From an uncultured Dorea sp. (GTDB taxonomy: Bacteria; Bacillota; Clostridia; Lachnospirales; Lachnospiraceae): a stretch of 64,000 nt of DNA. The position numbers and the translations under genes are program-made. The stretch lies in the NCBI GenBank assembly GCA_910580235.1, contig CAJTVU010000007.1, forward strand, positions 54,254 to 118,253. The letters are read 5' to 3'. This document shows, piece after piece, positions 32,030 to 39,992 of the stretch; the stretch's first letter is position 1, and every line of letters begins with the position of its first letter. Below the pieces are notes generated by a model. It was not told where the DNA came from. It saw nothing but the letters and a program-made list of their open reading frames with translations, and ran no database searches.

Positions 32030-32179
32030 TAACAAAAGAAAAGGAGGACAGACCACCAAAAACATAAATCAAAAAACACAAAAAGGATAAAAAATCAAAA
32101 GAAAGAGGTATGTACCGATGGACAAAGGAATATCATAAAATCCACTGTATTGATGCAAAAGCACGATACAGTGGATTTT
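32030..32179 (+). ncRNA. Short orphan transcription unit (possible small RNA or micro-ORF)
   Basis: Between the promoter at 31996 and the terminator at 32137-32179 lies an A-rich stretch with AAAGGAGG at 32039-32046 but no ORF placed behind it. A 28-codon frame from ATG 32110 (MYRWTKEYHKIHCIDAKARY...) has an AAAGAGGT site but runs through the terminator hairpin. It may be a remnant gene start, a small RNA, or transcription antisense to the methyltransferase 3' end. Confidence 0.35.
32137..32179. terminator. 14-bp hairpin, bidirectional terminator
   Basis: AAAATCCACTGTAT pairs with ATACAGTGGATTTT around a 15-base loop. It closes the methyltransferase transcript from the right and the orphan unit from the left. 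Confidence 0.8.
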
Positions 32180-32192
32180 CGTTTGTCATGTC

Positions 32193-34733
32193 TTAGTCAT
32201 TATACTCAAAAAGCTTTCTGGCACAATGCTTCATCACTTCCACATTGACGCTGTTCCCAAATTGTTTGTACGCTTGTTGGTCATTTTCGTCGCACAGGAA
32301 ATGCATGTCATCCATCTTCCCCTCATCCCTCACCGGGCTTGGGAAGCTCTGCAGCCTTCCTGCCTCCTCCACGGTCAGACGACGCTTATATCTTCCGATA
32401 ATCGGGATCTGTACCATGGCGACAAGAGCAGGAAAACACGTCGGTGTTTTAATACGGATGCCGGACGGGCGCATCTGGATCACGCCTTCCCATACAGAAT
32501 CAATATTCGTGCCCGCCTGCCACTCCATTTTATGGTGGGTCGGTATAAAGCCTTTCAGCTCATCATACTTGCTAAGCCATCCATCGATAAACTCCCTGTT
32601 CTCCTGATACAGCTCTATATTTTTCCGTACAAATTCCTGCTTCCACAGAGGATATCTCTCCGGGGCTTTTTCATATCGGAAATAATCTGCCCAGACAGGG
32701 AATCCGATGATCCGCCTATTAATGCCCCGGTAAAACTCATTCCAGGCGTCCAGGACCATCGTCTCGTACTCTGTGATGTAATATTTGTCTTCCACCTTGC
32801 CTTCCGCCAAGACCGAATAAATACTGTTATCGTCTTTGCTATATTCGGCTTCGATCTGGATATTTAAAGGCTTCTCTACGTTCTTCGGATCGTATTTCCC
32901 AAGAATAAGAACCCTTTCCCGAAGCTGGGGGATCCCGAACTGATGCGGGCTTACTATAAGAGGCTCCCTTGTAAGGCGATACCCGCACTGCATCAGCTTC
33001 TTACGTATAGTCTTCCACGTATTGCCATGGTCATGGGAGACAAGATTCCGTACATTCTCAAGAATAATATACTTCGTATGCTTCGCTTTCAATATCCGCA
33101 CAATATCAAAGAATAATGTCCCTCTCGTCTCATCTTCCATCCCTGCCTGCTTGCCGGCCTTGCTGAAAGCCTGGCATGGAAATCCCGCGCAGAGTACCTC
33201 ATGATCGGGAACATCCGTATTCTCATCCAAATCCCTGACATTGACGTCGGAATGCATTCCATAATTCTTCAAATACGTCTTGTTGCAAGACTCATCTATC
33301 TCTGAAGCCAGCACGCACTCGCCGCCAAGCTGCCCCATCGCCTGATGGAAGCCGCCGATGCCTGAGAACAGATCCACGAATCGGAACTTGCTCCCTTCTA
33401 TGTTCCCCATGCCCGGCTCCATCTTAGCGATCACAAACTTGCTCAGGTTATCACGGTCGATCATAATCTTCGGCTTCCGCAGCTTCCCGTTGCTGTTCAC
33501 TCCCTGCCGGAATATAGACAGATACTTTTGATTGCCGGGATGGATATCCAGTATGTAGAGTTTCTTTAACTGCACGCTGTTCTTCATCCTCTTATGATAG
33601 CTCATAAGGTCTTCCTTCCCCTGCGCGCTGTTCCAGAATTCCGTTACCTCATATCCTCTCTCACTGTCCTTCACCGTGCTATGTTCGCACACGATATAAA
33701 AGATGTGGTTCTTCCCTTCTTCCCTGCCAAGCACGTCATGAACCATATCCCAGTCATTCCCCTGGATTGCCGAAGAGTTCTCGCTGTGAGCCTTTAAGTC
33801 CCCATAACAGCCGATGCCTGGGAAATATAGATCCAGGTCGATCCCGCTCTTCGTCTTATCCTGCTCATACCGTACAAGCCCTGTCAGAGAATGCTCGTTA
33901 ATATAAGACTCAAATTCATACTCTAAGAAGAATCCCGCCCACTCCGCCTGGAATTTATTTCTATAATCTGCCTCGATCATTTTACGATAGCAGTCAATCC
34001 CATGCCACTCTCTTAACCTTGACGCAAAGAAATCCCGGAAGACATTCAGGATCTCTTCCGACATCCCGGGTCCCCCCTGGGCTCCAGGCCTCTTCTCTGA
34101 CAGCCCTTGGAATGCCGCGAGCCCTACAGGCCTTTCAAAAGCTTCCGGCTCTCTTCTTTCTTCCCTGCGAGGCTTCTGCACCTCTTGCGCCGCCTCTTCC
34201 CTTTCCAAGAGAAGGTCGTCCAGGAACGCCGCCACCATATCTGTCCTGAATACGGTAATCCGGTTTCCAAAATAGTCCGTCTTCTGAAAGATCCCTTCCG
34301 CAGCCGCCATCGACAGATCGCTTGTATATACATGAGCAGATGAATTATTTGCCTTCTTCTCGATGAAATCTTCTATATTAAATTCACAGAAAAGCTCATT
34401 GTCCTCATGGGTATATACCCCCAGAAGAACAGGCGTAAGCCCTTCTGCCACAGCGTCCCGGTAGAATGCCTGCAGATCCCCCGGTATCTGTATCCTCTTC
34501 TTGAAAGCCGGGTGCGGATTCCCAAGATACGTAATATTCTTCGCACGTATGGCGTACCTCCTGCCTCTATACTGCCCGCGCACTATATGTATATTCCCAA
34601 TCGTACTTGTGTACGCATCAGGAAAATAATTCTCAATCGCCTTAAGGATCCCGCTCCAGGAGCGGCTTGTATCTTTGCCAATGACAATATTGCCGTCTCT
34701 TTCAACTTGTTCGACTAATGTATTCCCCTGCAT
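32193..34733 (-). CDS. Cytosine-C5 DNA methyltransferase fused to a putative PD-(D/E)XK nuclease
   Basis: An 846-residue protein. Residues 450-846 are a C5 methyltransferase: FVDLFSGIGGFHQ (motif I), catalytic GFPCQAFSKAG (Cys 520), ENVRNL (559-564), the QLRERV segment and the C-terminal QFGNSVNVEV. The N-terminal 440 residues are not part of any stand-alone Dcm enzyme. Within them, SGIDLDLYFPG plus GDLKAH (Asp299 to Asp312-Leu-Lys314) reads as a PD-(D/E)XK nuclease core, and residues 20-165 form another, possibly DNA-recognition, domain. No separate endonuclease gene flanks it, so a single-chain restriction-modification enzyme is likely. Recognition sequence unknown. The gene is monocistronic. 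Confidence 0.75.
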   Translation of the reverse strand: MQGNTLVEQVERDGNIVIGKDTSRSWSGILKAIENYFPDAYTSTIGNIHIVRGQYRGRRYAIRAKNITYLGNPHPAFKKRIQIPGDLQAFYRDAVAEGLTPVLLGVYTHEDNELFCEFNIEDFIEKKANNSSAHVYTSDLSMAAAEGIFQKTDYFGNRITVFRTDMVAAFLDDLLLEREEAAQEVQKPRREERREPEAFERPVGLAAFQGLSEKRPGAQGGPGMSEEILNVFRDFFASRLREWHGIDCYRKMIEADYRNKFQAEWAGFFLEYEFESYINEHSLTGLVRYEQDKTKSGIDLDLYFPGIGCYGDLKAHSENSSAIQGNDWDMVHDVLGREEGKNHIFYIVCEHSTVKDSERGYEVTEFWNSAQGKEDLMSYHKRMKNSVQLKKLYILDIHPGNQKYLSIFRQGVNSNGKLRKPKIMIDRDNLSKFVIAKMEPGMGNIEGSKFRFVDLFSGIGGFHQAMGQLGGECVLASEIDESCNKTYLKNYGMHSDVNVRDLDENTDVPDHEVLCAGFPCQAFSKAGKQAGMEDETRGTLFFDIVRILKAKHTKYIILENVRNLVSHDHGNTWKTIRKKLMQCGYRLTREPLIVSPHQFGIPQLRERVLILGKYDPKNVEKPLNIQIEAEYSKDDNSIYSVLAEGKVEDKYYITEYETMVLDAWNEFYRGINRRIIGFPVWADYFRYEKAPERYPLWKQEFVRKNIELYQENREFIDGWLSKYDELKGFIPTHHKMEWQAGTNIDSVWEGVIQMRPSGIRIKTPTCFPALVAMVQIPIIGRYKRRLTVEEAGRLQSFPSPVRDEGKMDDMHFLCDENDQQAYKQFGNSVNVEVMKHCARKLFEYND

Positions 34734-34821
34734 TGAAAATTCCCTTTTCTAGTAAAATGCCTGCTTGCTCAACAGATTTATTTTAACACAATTTACTTTA
34801 CTTAGCCAATACTAACATCGC

Positions 34822-35451
34822 TCACAGGTTTTCCATGCTCTTTTCCAGAGCCTTGTAGAACTGCCCTATATGCGCTCCATCGACCAGAGCATGGTGGCAT
34901 AAGACAGCCACGGGCATGAGCGTCCTGCCTTCCTGTACAAAATGTCTGCCCCATGTGATCCTCGGATTGCTGTCCGCAGGCATGGGGACCGGCTGTACAA
35001 GAGAAGTGAACGTAATCCACGGCACAGTAGAGATAAAGATCATATCCTGTACATCCTCGCTTTCTTCCTCGATCGAACTCTGCGCTCTCGCCTTTTCCTG
35101 CTCCTTCACTGCATAAGGTATATAGTCTGGAAACGGCATCTTCCCATCCAGAGTACAGTAGCAATATGTGCCGTCTTCCAGCGCCACCGTATGGGAAGTG
35201 CGGCAGCGAGCAAATTCAATAATCCCATCGTCAGAAATCCTCTGCCGGAGCTCAGGAACGCTGCCCGCCGCCTCCTGGACGCAATAGCAAAAGGAGAGGA
35301 AAAAAGGAAAGCCCTCCTTTTTGACCTTCTCCAAAAATCCCGTGATATCTACGTTAACGGTCGTCCCAACATATGGGTATGCCATGCTCTTAAAATATTC
35401 AAAATGGCTCTTTCTCTTGTATGTAGACATGTCCAAACGAATGTAATCCAT
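34822..35451 (-). CDS. Chloramphenicol O-acetyltransferase-like protein
   Basis: A 209-residue CAT-family acyltransferase, close to the family's usual 213-219. The catalytic signature CHHALVDGAHIGQF is near residues 185-198, with the active His in HHxxxDG. The N-terminus (RKSHFEYFKSMAYPYVGTTV) fits CatA. The family includes true resistance enzymes and chromosomal relatives of unknown substrate; sequence by eye cannot decide. It stands alone between the methyltransferase and a reductase gene. Confidence 0.8.
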   Translation of the reverse strand: MDYIRLDMSTYKRKSHFEYFKSMAYPYVGTTVNVDITGFLEKVKKEGFPFFLSFCYCVQEAAGSVPELRQRISDDGIIEFARCRTSHTVALEDGTYCYCTLDGKMPFPDYIPYAVKEQEKARAQSSIEEESEDVQDMIFISTVPWITFTSLVQPVPMPADSNPRITWGRHFVQEGRTLMPVAVLCHHALVDGAHIGQFYKALEKSMENL

Positions 35452-35636
35452 TGTTCTCCTCCTTTATCGTCCCTCTCTTTTTATAATGGCTCTATTATAT
35501 CATAAATGGCTATAAAACATCTATGGGACAGGGAAAATCTTCCCCTAATATCCTAGTTCAGGGCTTGTGCCCCTTCGTGCGCTGGGCGTATGATATACAA
35601 TGAAAAAGTTAAAAACCAGAAATCCGGAGGACTATC

Positions 35637-36167
35637 GTGAGGAAAATAACTTTATATATTGCAATGAGCCTGGACGGGTACATTGCTGATAGTAACGGAA
35701 ACGTAGATTGGCTGAGTGGGCAGTGCGATGATATCGAAAATGCCGATACCTATTCTGCTTTTATAAGAGATATTGACACAGTCGTTATGGGATGGAATAC
35801 TTATTATCAAGTTGTAACAGAACTGTCCCCAGACGAATGGGCTTATTCTCAATTAACAAGCTATATAATTACTCACAGAATATTGCCGTCCACAGATAAA
35901 CTGAAATTTGTGCAAGAAAACCCTTGCGATCTTGTCCAGCGTCTAAAGCGGCAGCCTGGACAGGGCATATGGATCTGTGGCGGAGCAGAGATCATCCATC
36001 CTCTGATACAGGCCGACCTGATCGATGAGTACTACATTTCAATCATCCCAATACTTTTAGGTTCTGGGATCCGGCTTTGGAAAGAAACCGGCAATAAAGT
36101 AAAACTTAAGCTGATACGTACACAATCTTATAACGGAATCACAGAACTTGTTTACACGCAAAGATAG
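35637..36167 (+). CDS. Dihydrofolate-reductase-like / RibD C-terminal-domain protein
   Basis: A 176-residue protein (YIAMSLDGYIADSNGNVDWL near the start, IWICGGAEIIHPLIQADLID near 112-131) of the YwjB/YyaP type: a DHFR/RibD-C fold NADPH reductase of unassigned substrate. The start is GTG 35637 behind CCGGAGGA. It is not part of the riboflavin operon at 53 kb. After it, 36181-36249 holds a 22-codon frame (MNNLQKKYLEASKMITEWNH) that looks like a leftover gene start. Confidence 0.75.
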   Translation: MRKITLYIAMSLDGYIADSNGNVDWLSGQCDDIENADTYSAFIRDIDTVVMGWNTYYQVVTELSPDEWAYSQLTSYIITHRILPSTDKLKFVQENPCDLVQRLKRQPGQGIWICGGAEIIHPLIQADLIDEYYISIIPILLGSGIRLWKETGNKVKLKLIRTQSYNGITELVYTQR

Positions 36168-36316
36168 GCTAATTTCATTAAATGAATAATTTACAGAAGA
36201 AATATTTAGAAGCATCCAAAATGATTACAGAATGGAACCATACTGATTAAGTAATATTCCTTTTAGACGATATAATTAATAAGAGAACCTCGTCGTGTCT
36301 GAAATGGAGGATTATT

Positions 36317-37294
36317 ATGGATAAATGCAACTGCTATCATTCTACCACTGTCTACCAGCAGAAGATCCAGCCGTGGGCGGAAAAGATCTCTGCCGCACAG
36401 ATGGAAAATATAAAGAAAAATTTCGCTTCTACAAAGCCGATGAATGATGAACCGTTCGCGCTGAAGGAAGATGCGTCTTCTGGCGCCGCCCCTTCCGCTC
36501 CCGTAAAGCGCGAGCCAGTCATCATGGCTCTAAATAATGTAACCCCCTACTACACCGGCTACGCACGGATTGACAATGCGATTACGGATGCTTTGTATGG
36601 GAAAAGCCAGGAATTGAAAGATAACGTATACAATATTATGTGGAATGACCTTCTCCCTAACAACGTCCATGGCCTCGATGAGGCCGGCCGGACAGCGCTG
36701 ATCTCTCTTGGCGTCCAGAAGGCGGAATATCTTGCAGAACAGTTTATGGATGATAAAGAAAAAGACTCCTTTATGGAGGCAATACGCTCTGTCGCCCGGA
36801 TCGGCATGGAGGGAAAGCGTGTCGGCACATGCGATATGGAATACGCTGTGAAACATGTAATCGGCCTGGACGGTAACAATCATGTACAGGAAGAGAACAT
36901 GGGCGCATATCTTTTTGCAATGGAGCGAGAAGCTCCTGAGACATATAAGGAGTACGAGAGTTTACGTAAATCTTCGAAGAACGGAGAAGTTGACGCAGCA
37001 TTCTTCGCCCTTAGGTGGGCTATGAAGAATCTGAATCTGATTGCTGCGAACAGGCCAGAATATGATAAGCTAAAAGACGAGCAGTACGAAAAGCTTCAGA
37101 AAGTAAAGCTGGATGACACCTTTTCTAAGGCAGATACTTCCAGCAAGGAGCGTTTTCTTGCGTCTCTTACAGAGATCTTAAAGCAGAACCATGCGCTGCA
37201 GACCGGATTCTTCTTCGGCCGGATATCACAAATGTCGAACACTTTAGGAGATTATCTGATCGGACGGCAGATAGTCCTGTCTGGAAGAGCATAA
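36317..37294 (+). CDS. Hypothetical protein, unrecognised
   Basis: A 325-residue, mainly alpha-helical soluble protein with no signal peptide or membrane segment. The N-terminus (MDKCNCYHSTTVYQQKIQPW) has two close Cys and a linker rich in Ala/Pro/Ser at about 55-65; the rest is long charged helices (KDNVYNIMWNDLLPNNVHGL; DKEKDSFMEAIRSVARIGME). I cannot assign a family. A GGAGG site precedes the ATG and a terminator follows, so it is expressed as a single gene. Confidence 0.6.
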   Translation: MDKCNCYHSTTVYQQKIQPWAEKISAAQMENIKKNFASTKPMNDEPFALKEDASSGAAPSAPVKREPVIMALNNVTPYYTGYARIDNAITDALYGKSQELKDNVYNIMWNDLLPNNVHGLDEAGRTALISLGVQKAEYLAEQFMDDKEKDSFMEAIRSVARIGMEGKRVGTCDMEYAVKHVIGLDGNNHVQEENMGAYLFAMEREAPETYKEYESLRKSSKNGEVDAAFFALRWAMKNLNLIAANRPEYDKLKDEQYEKLQKVKLDDTFSKADTSSKERFLASLTEILKQNHALQTGFFFGRISQMSNTLGDYLIGRQIVLSGRA

Positions 37295-37324
37295 ATAAGA
37301 AAACGCTATGGCATTGATATGTAT

Positions 37325-37347
37325 AGGCAGGAGTACCGCTCCTGCCT
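37325..37347 (+). terminator. Rho-independent terminator
   Basis: AGGCAGGAG pairs with CTCCTGCCT around TACCG, followed by TTT. Confidence 0.75.
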
Positions 37348-37380
37348 TTGCTTGTCTTTAAATCCAGAGATATTCCGTGT

Positions 37381-37650
37381 TTAATCCATAGCTTTCCACC
37401 GCTTGAGCGTGGGGAAAAACTTTTTCATCATGTTGCGGGCTTCATTTTCTGTCATATCAGAATGAGCCTTAACCATATGAGGAATACAAAACTCAATCAT
37501 TTCGTCCATTGTACAATCGCTTGTAAAAGCGCCATTCTCAAAACAATACTTGCAGTAATCCTCATTTTTGCTCCCATCCTTATTTCTCCCATACATTTCA
37601 TCTGTATCGCCCATTGGCATACCACAGCATTGACAATATTTTTCAGTCAT
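37381..37650 (-). CDS. Putative zinc-ribbon domain protein
   Basis: An 89-residue protein starting MTEKYCQCCGMPMGDTDEMY with two cysteine pairs (CQCC and CKYC) and a late conserved Cys in FTSDCTMDEMIEFC. This matches the small zf-ribbon_2-type proteins often found next to WYL or HTH regulators. The start at 37650 follows AGGAGG; upstream in-frame residues to 37716 are unlikely to be translated. It is the gene after the WYL regulator on the same strand. Confidence 0.7.
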   Translation of the reverse strand: MTEKYCQCCGMPMGDTDEMYGRNKDGSKNEDYCKYCFENGAFTSDCTMDEMIEFCIPHMVKAHSDMTENEARNMMKKFFPTLKRWKAMD

Positions 37651-37722
37651 TTCCAGTCCTCCTAAATGTAAAATCTGTTTGGTTACAAAAATAGTGTAGC
37701 ACGCAAACACTGACACCCTGTG

Positions 37723-38619
37723 TCATGTTTTATATTTTTCATAAATTTTCTTTGCCTGTTCTGCCACAATGTCTCCCAGATACGCAGGCTCTATAATATC
37801 TACTTGCGACCCGAATGATAACAAATACCCTATCAGCCATTCATCTTCTGGCATTTCAGCAGACACGATTAAATCTCCGTTTTCTTTCTGGGTTACCCTC
37901 GTTTTATCAAACTCATCATAAACACGGTAGGACATAGATTTCGGGAAACGTAATACAATTGTATTATATGCCTGGCCTGGTGTCTCATCGAATTCTGGAA
38001 ATGGGCTTTTACAGAAACCGTCCGCAAGAACTTCTAAATCTATAATGCGAGTCAGCTTAAAGATACGATAATCCTGCTTTTCCGTACAATATGCTTTCAA
38101 ATACCACGACATAGACTTATATGACATTTTTAGCGGTTGGACAATTCTTTCATCAATTGTCCCACAGGAGTTTGCATAGGTTATTTTTACGCATTTTTGA
38201 TAAATTACCGCTGATTTTAATAGTTCAAATTTCTCATTATCAGTCCCATTGTCTCCCCATCTGGAAAAGTCCACTTCAAGCCAATTCTCCGAACTAATAT
38301 TAAATATTGCAGAAAGTTTTTGTAATGTTTGACTGTTACTAATATTCTTCGTAAAATTTATGCTTTGCAGGGCTGTCAGAATCTCCTGCTTTTCTTCTTC
38401 TGACAATACTGCTCTATCTAAAACAAAATCATTCATTAAATGAATGCCGCCGTTTCGCCCCACTTCCGCGTAAACAGGAATACCCGCACTGCTTAGGGCA
38501 TCAATATCTCTGTAGATCGTCCTCACAGATACTTCGAATTCTTCTGCTAATTCTGGAGCGGTAGCCTGTCCTTTATCAAGTAAATGATATATAATCTTAA
38601 ATAATCTGCTCTCTTGCAT
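37723..38619 (-). CDS. HTH plus WYL-domain transcriptional regulator (YafY type)
   Basis: A 298-residue regulator. Residues 1-60 form a DeoR-like winged helix (ATAPELAEEFEVSVRTIYRD), and the middle and C-terminus a WYL ligand-sensing domain (SWYLKAYCTEKQDYRIFKLT near 166-185) plus WCX tail. The start at 38619 follows AAGGGGCG; the frame extends upstream to 38685 without a site. It probably controls the downstream zinc-ribbon gene or the divergent glycosylase gene at 38732. Confidence 0.8.
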   Translation of the reverse strand: MQESRLFKIIYHLLDKGQATAPELAEEFEVSVRTIYRDIDALSSAGIPVYAEVGRNGGIHLMNDFVLDRAVLSEEEKQEILTALQSINFTKNISNSQTLQKLSAIFNISSENWLEVDFSRWGDNGTDNEKFELLKSAVIYQKCVKITYANSCGTIDERIVQPLKMSYKSMSWYLKAYCTEKQDYRIFKLTRIIDLEVLADGFCKSPFPEFDETPGQAYNTIVLRFPKSMSYRVYDEFDKTRVTQKENGDLIVSAEMPEDEWLIGYLLSFGSQVDIIEPAYLGDIVAEQAKKIYEKYKT

Positions 38620-38731
38620 TGCCCGCCCCTTCTTTGATAATAGAGTTTTTAGACTACTGGAATCTATCGTCTTATTTTGATACAATAGAAGAAATTATAC
38701 ACTGAGGGTACCTTATCAGGAGGAACATACT

Positions 38732-39250
38732 ATGGCATACTCACAGGAACTTGTTACACACAATTTCACACCTATATTCGATGCGAACTCCCGCGTCCTC
38801 ATGCTTGGGACTATGCCCTCGCCGAAGTCCCGTGAGGTCGGTTTTTATTACGGCCATCCGAGGAACCGTTTCTGGAAAGTAGTTTCAGACGTATGCGGCG
38901 AATCGCTTCCCGAGACGAAGGAAGATAAGATCGCGTTCGCCCTACGCAACCGCATCGCGGTGTGGGACGTTCTGGCAGGGTGCGAGATCCGGGGCGCGGA
39001 CGACAGCAGCATCCGCAATCCCGTCCCTAACGACATGAATGTGATCCTTGCCAAAGCAGATATCCGCGCTATATTTGCTACAGGCACAAAAGCCGCACAG
39101 CTGTACCGTAAATACTGTTATCCGCAGACAGGCATTGAAGCGATCTGCCTGCCATCCACCAGTCCGGCCAACTGCACGGTATCTTATGAAAAATTATATG
39201 AAGCATATCATGCGATTACAGAATACCTGCATGATACAGCAGAGAAATAA
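38732..39250 (+). CDS. DNA-deoxyinosine glycosylase (UDG superfamily)
   Basis: A 172-residue protein of the hypoxanthine/uracil-DNA glycosylase group. LMLGTMPSPKSREVGFYYGH and PRNRFWKVVSDVCG form the substrate-pocket motifs and LPSTSPAN the late DNA-binding motif. It would remove deaminated adenine from DNA. AGGAGG precedes the ATG. Divergent from the WYL regulator, suggesting regulated expression. Confidence 0.8.
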   Translation: MAYSQELVTHNFTPIFDANSRVLMLGTMPSPKSREVGFYYGHPRNRFWKVVSDVCGESLPETKEDKIAFALRNRIAVWDVLAGCEIRGADDSSIRNPVPNDMNVILAKADIRAIFATGTKAAQLYRKYCYPQTGIEAICLPSTSPANCTVSYEKLYEAYHAITEYLHDTAEK

Positions 39251-39259
39251 ATACACCCT

Positions 39260-39700
39260 TTACATAATCTCATCCAGTATCGCTAAAATATCCGATACCA
39301 GCTGTGGGCAGAATGTGGTCATAAGATTTTTCTCCCGAATCTTCTCCGCCCCTTCTTTTGTGGAAAAATCTGCCTCCAGAAGTTCCCGGCACATTGTAGA
39401 CCGGTATTTCTCTAAAAACCTCTCTCGGAATTCTTCATTTTTAAGGATTGATGTAACCTTCTGTCTCTCCCCTTCCGGGATTTCTTCAGAAACCCCGTAT
39501 TTTAATCCCATCGCCATATACGCGCCGATGACCGCGCCGCATGTCTCCCCCTGCAGCATCCCTGCACCGAACCCGGTAGAGATCTTGTACGCCGTCTCCC
39601 CGTCCAGTCCGATCTTCTCGCCCCAGTAATGAAACACTACCTGGGCACAGTCATAGCCCTTCTCAAACTCCTGCAATACTTCTTCTTTCGTCATTCCCAT
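39260..39700 (-). CDS. C_GCAxxG_C_C family redox-type protein
   Basis: A 146-residue protein with the family motif: GYDCAQVV (near 16-23), GAGMLQGETCGAVIGAYMAM (near 44-63) and late Cys residues (CRELL, TFCPQLV). Such proteins are common in anaerobes and may bind a metal or form redox disulfides; activity is unknown. It ends 10 bases from the convergent glycosylase gene. Confidence 0.75.
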   Translation of the reverse strand: MGMTKEEVLQEFEKGYDCAQVVFHYWGEKIGLDGETAYKISTGFGAGMLQGETCGAVIGAYMAMGLKYGVSEEIPEGERQKVTSILKNEEFRERFLEKYRSTMCRELLEADFSTKEGAEKIREKNLMTTFCPQLVSDILAILDEIM

Positions 39701-39807
39701 CTTCGTATACCTCTCTTTATGATCTTAGTATACACATTCACAAATAAGCCTGTCAACACAGCCTCTGCGCTCCTTTTAATCTCTTCCCGGCCTTTTTTCG
39801 ATTCTTC

Positions 39808-39836
39808 TTGTCTCCTCCGCCCCCATCTGCTATAAT
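39808..39836 (+). promoter_or_regulatory. Sigma-A promoter of the hyd maturation operon
   Basis: TTGTCT (39808-39813), 17-base spacer, TATAAT (39831-39836). Transcription would start near 39842, 150 bases ahead of the hydE start codon. Confidence 0.75.
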
Positions 39837-39841
39837 ACAGT

Positions 39842-39950
39842 CAGCACGTACTGATCCTTAAGGGTAATACCTGAGGGAAAAGGCGCACGAGATTCACAAT
39901 AAGACTGTGTATACCCTATGAATCCTGACGCCTGTAGTGTCAGGATTTTT
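39842..39950 (+). ncRNA. Unassigned riboswitch/attenuator-like leader of hydE
   Basis: The leader contains two mutually exclusive structures. Antiterminator: AGGCG (39881-39885) with CGCCT (39929-39933) and GATTCA (39891-39896) with TGAATC (39919-39924). Terminator: AATCCTGAC (39921-39929) with GTCAGGATT (39939-39947) plus T-run. In addition AGGGTA (39861-39866) can pair with TACCCT (39912-39917) as a pseudoknot, and TCAG/CTGA (39841-39844/39851-39854) forms a small 5' hairpin. This is riboswitch-like architecture; I do not recognise the class. Its target is hydE-hydG-hydF. Confidence 0.65.
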
Positions 39951-39952
39951 AT
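39921..39952 (+). terminator. Intrinsic terminator in the hydE leader
   Basis: Nine-bp stem AATCCTGAC/GTCAGGATT with loop GCCTGTAGT and TTTTT. It lies upstream of hydE, not after a gene, hence attenuation. Confidence 0.85.
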
Positions 39953-39992
39953 TGTAACAAACCATAAAAAGGTAGAGGAGGCAATATCAACG

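Noticed and set aside
39851..39880. Resemblance of the hydE leader to the 3' half of a TPP riboswitch (CTGATC...GGGTAATACC...AGGGAA)
   Set aside because: The partner 5' half with GGGTGC and CTGAGA is absent, and the other helices do not fit a TPP fold. Treated as an unassigned leader instead.
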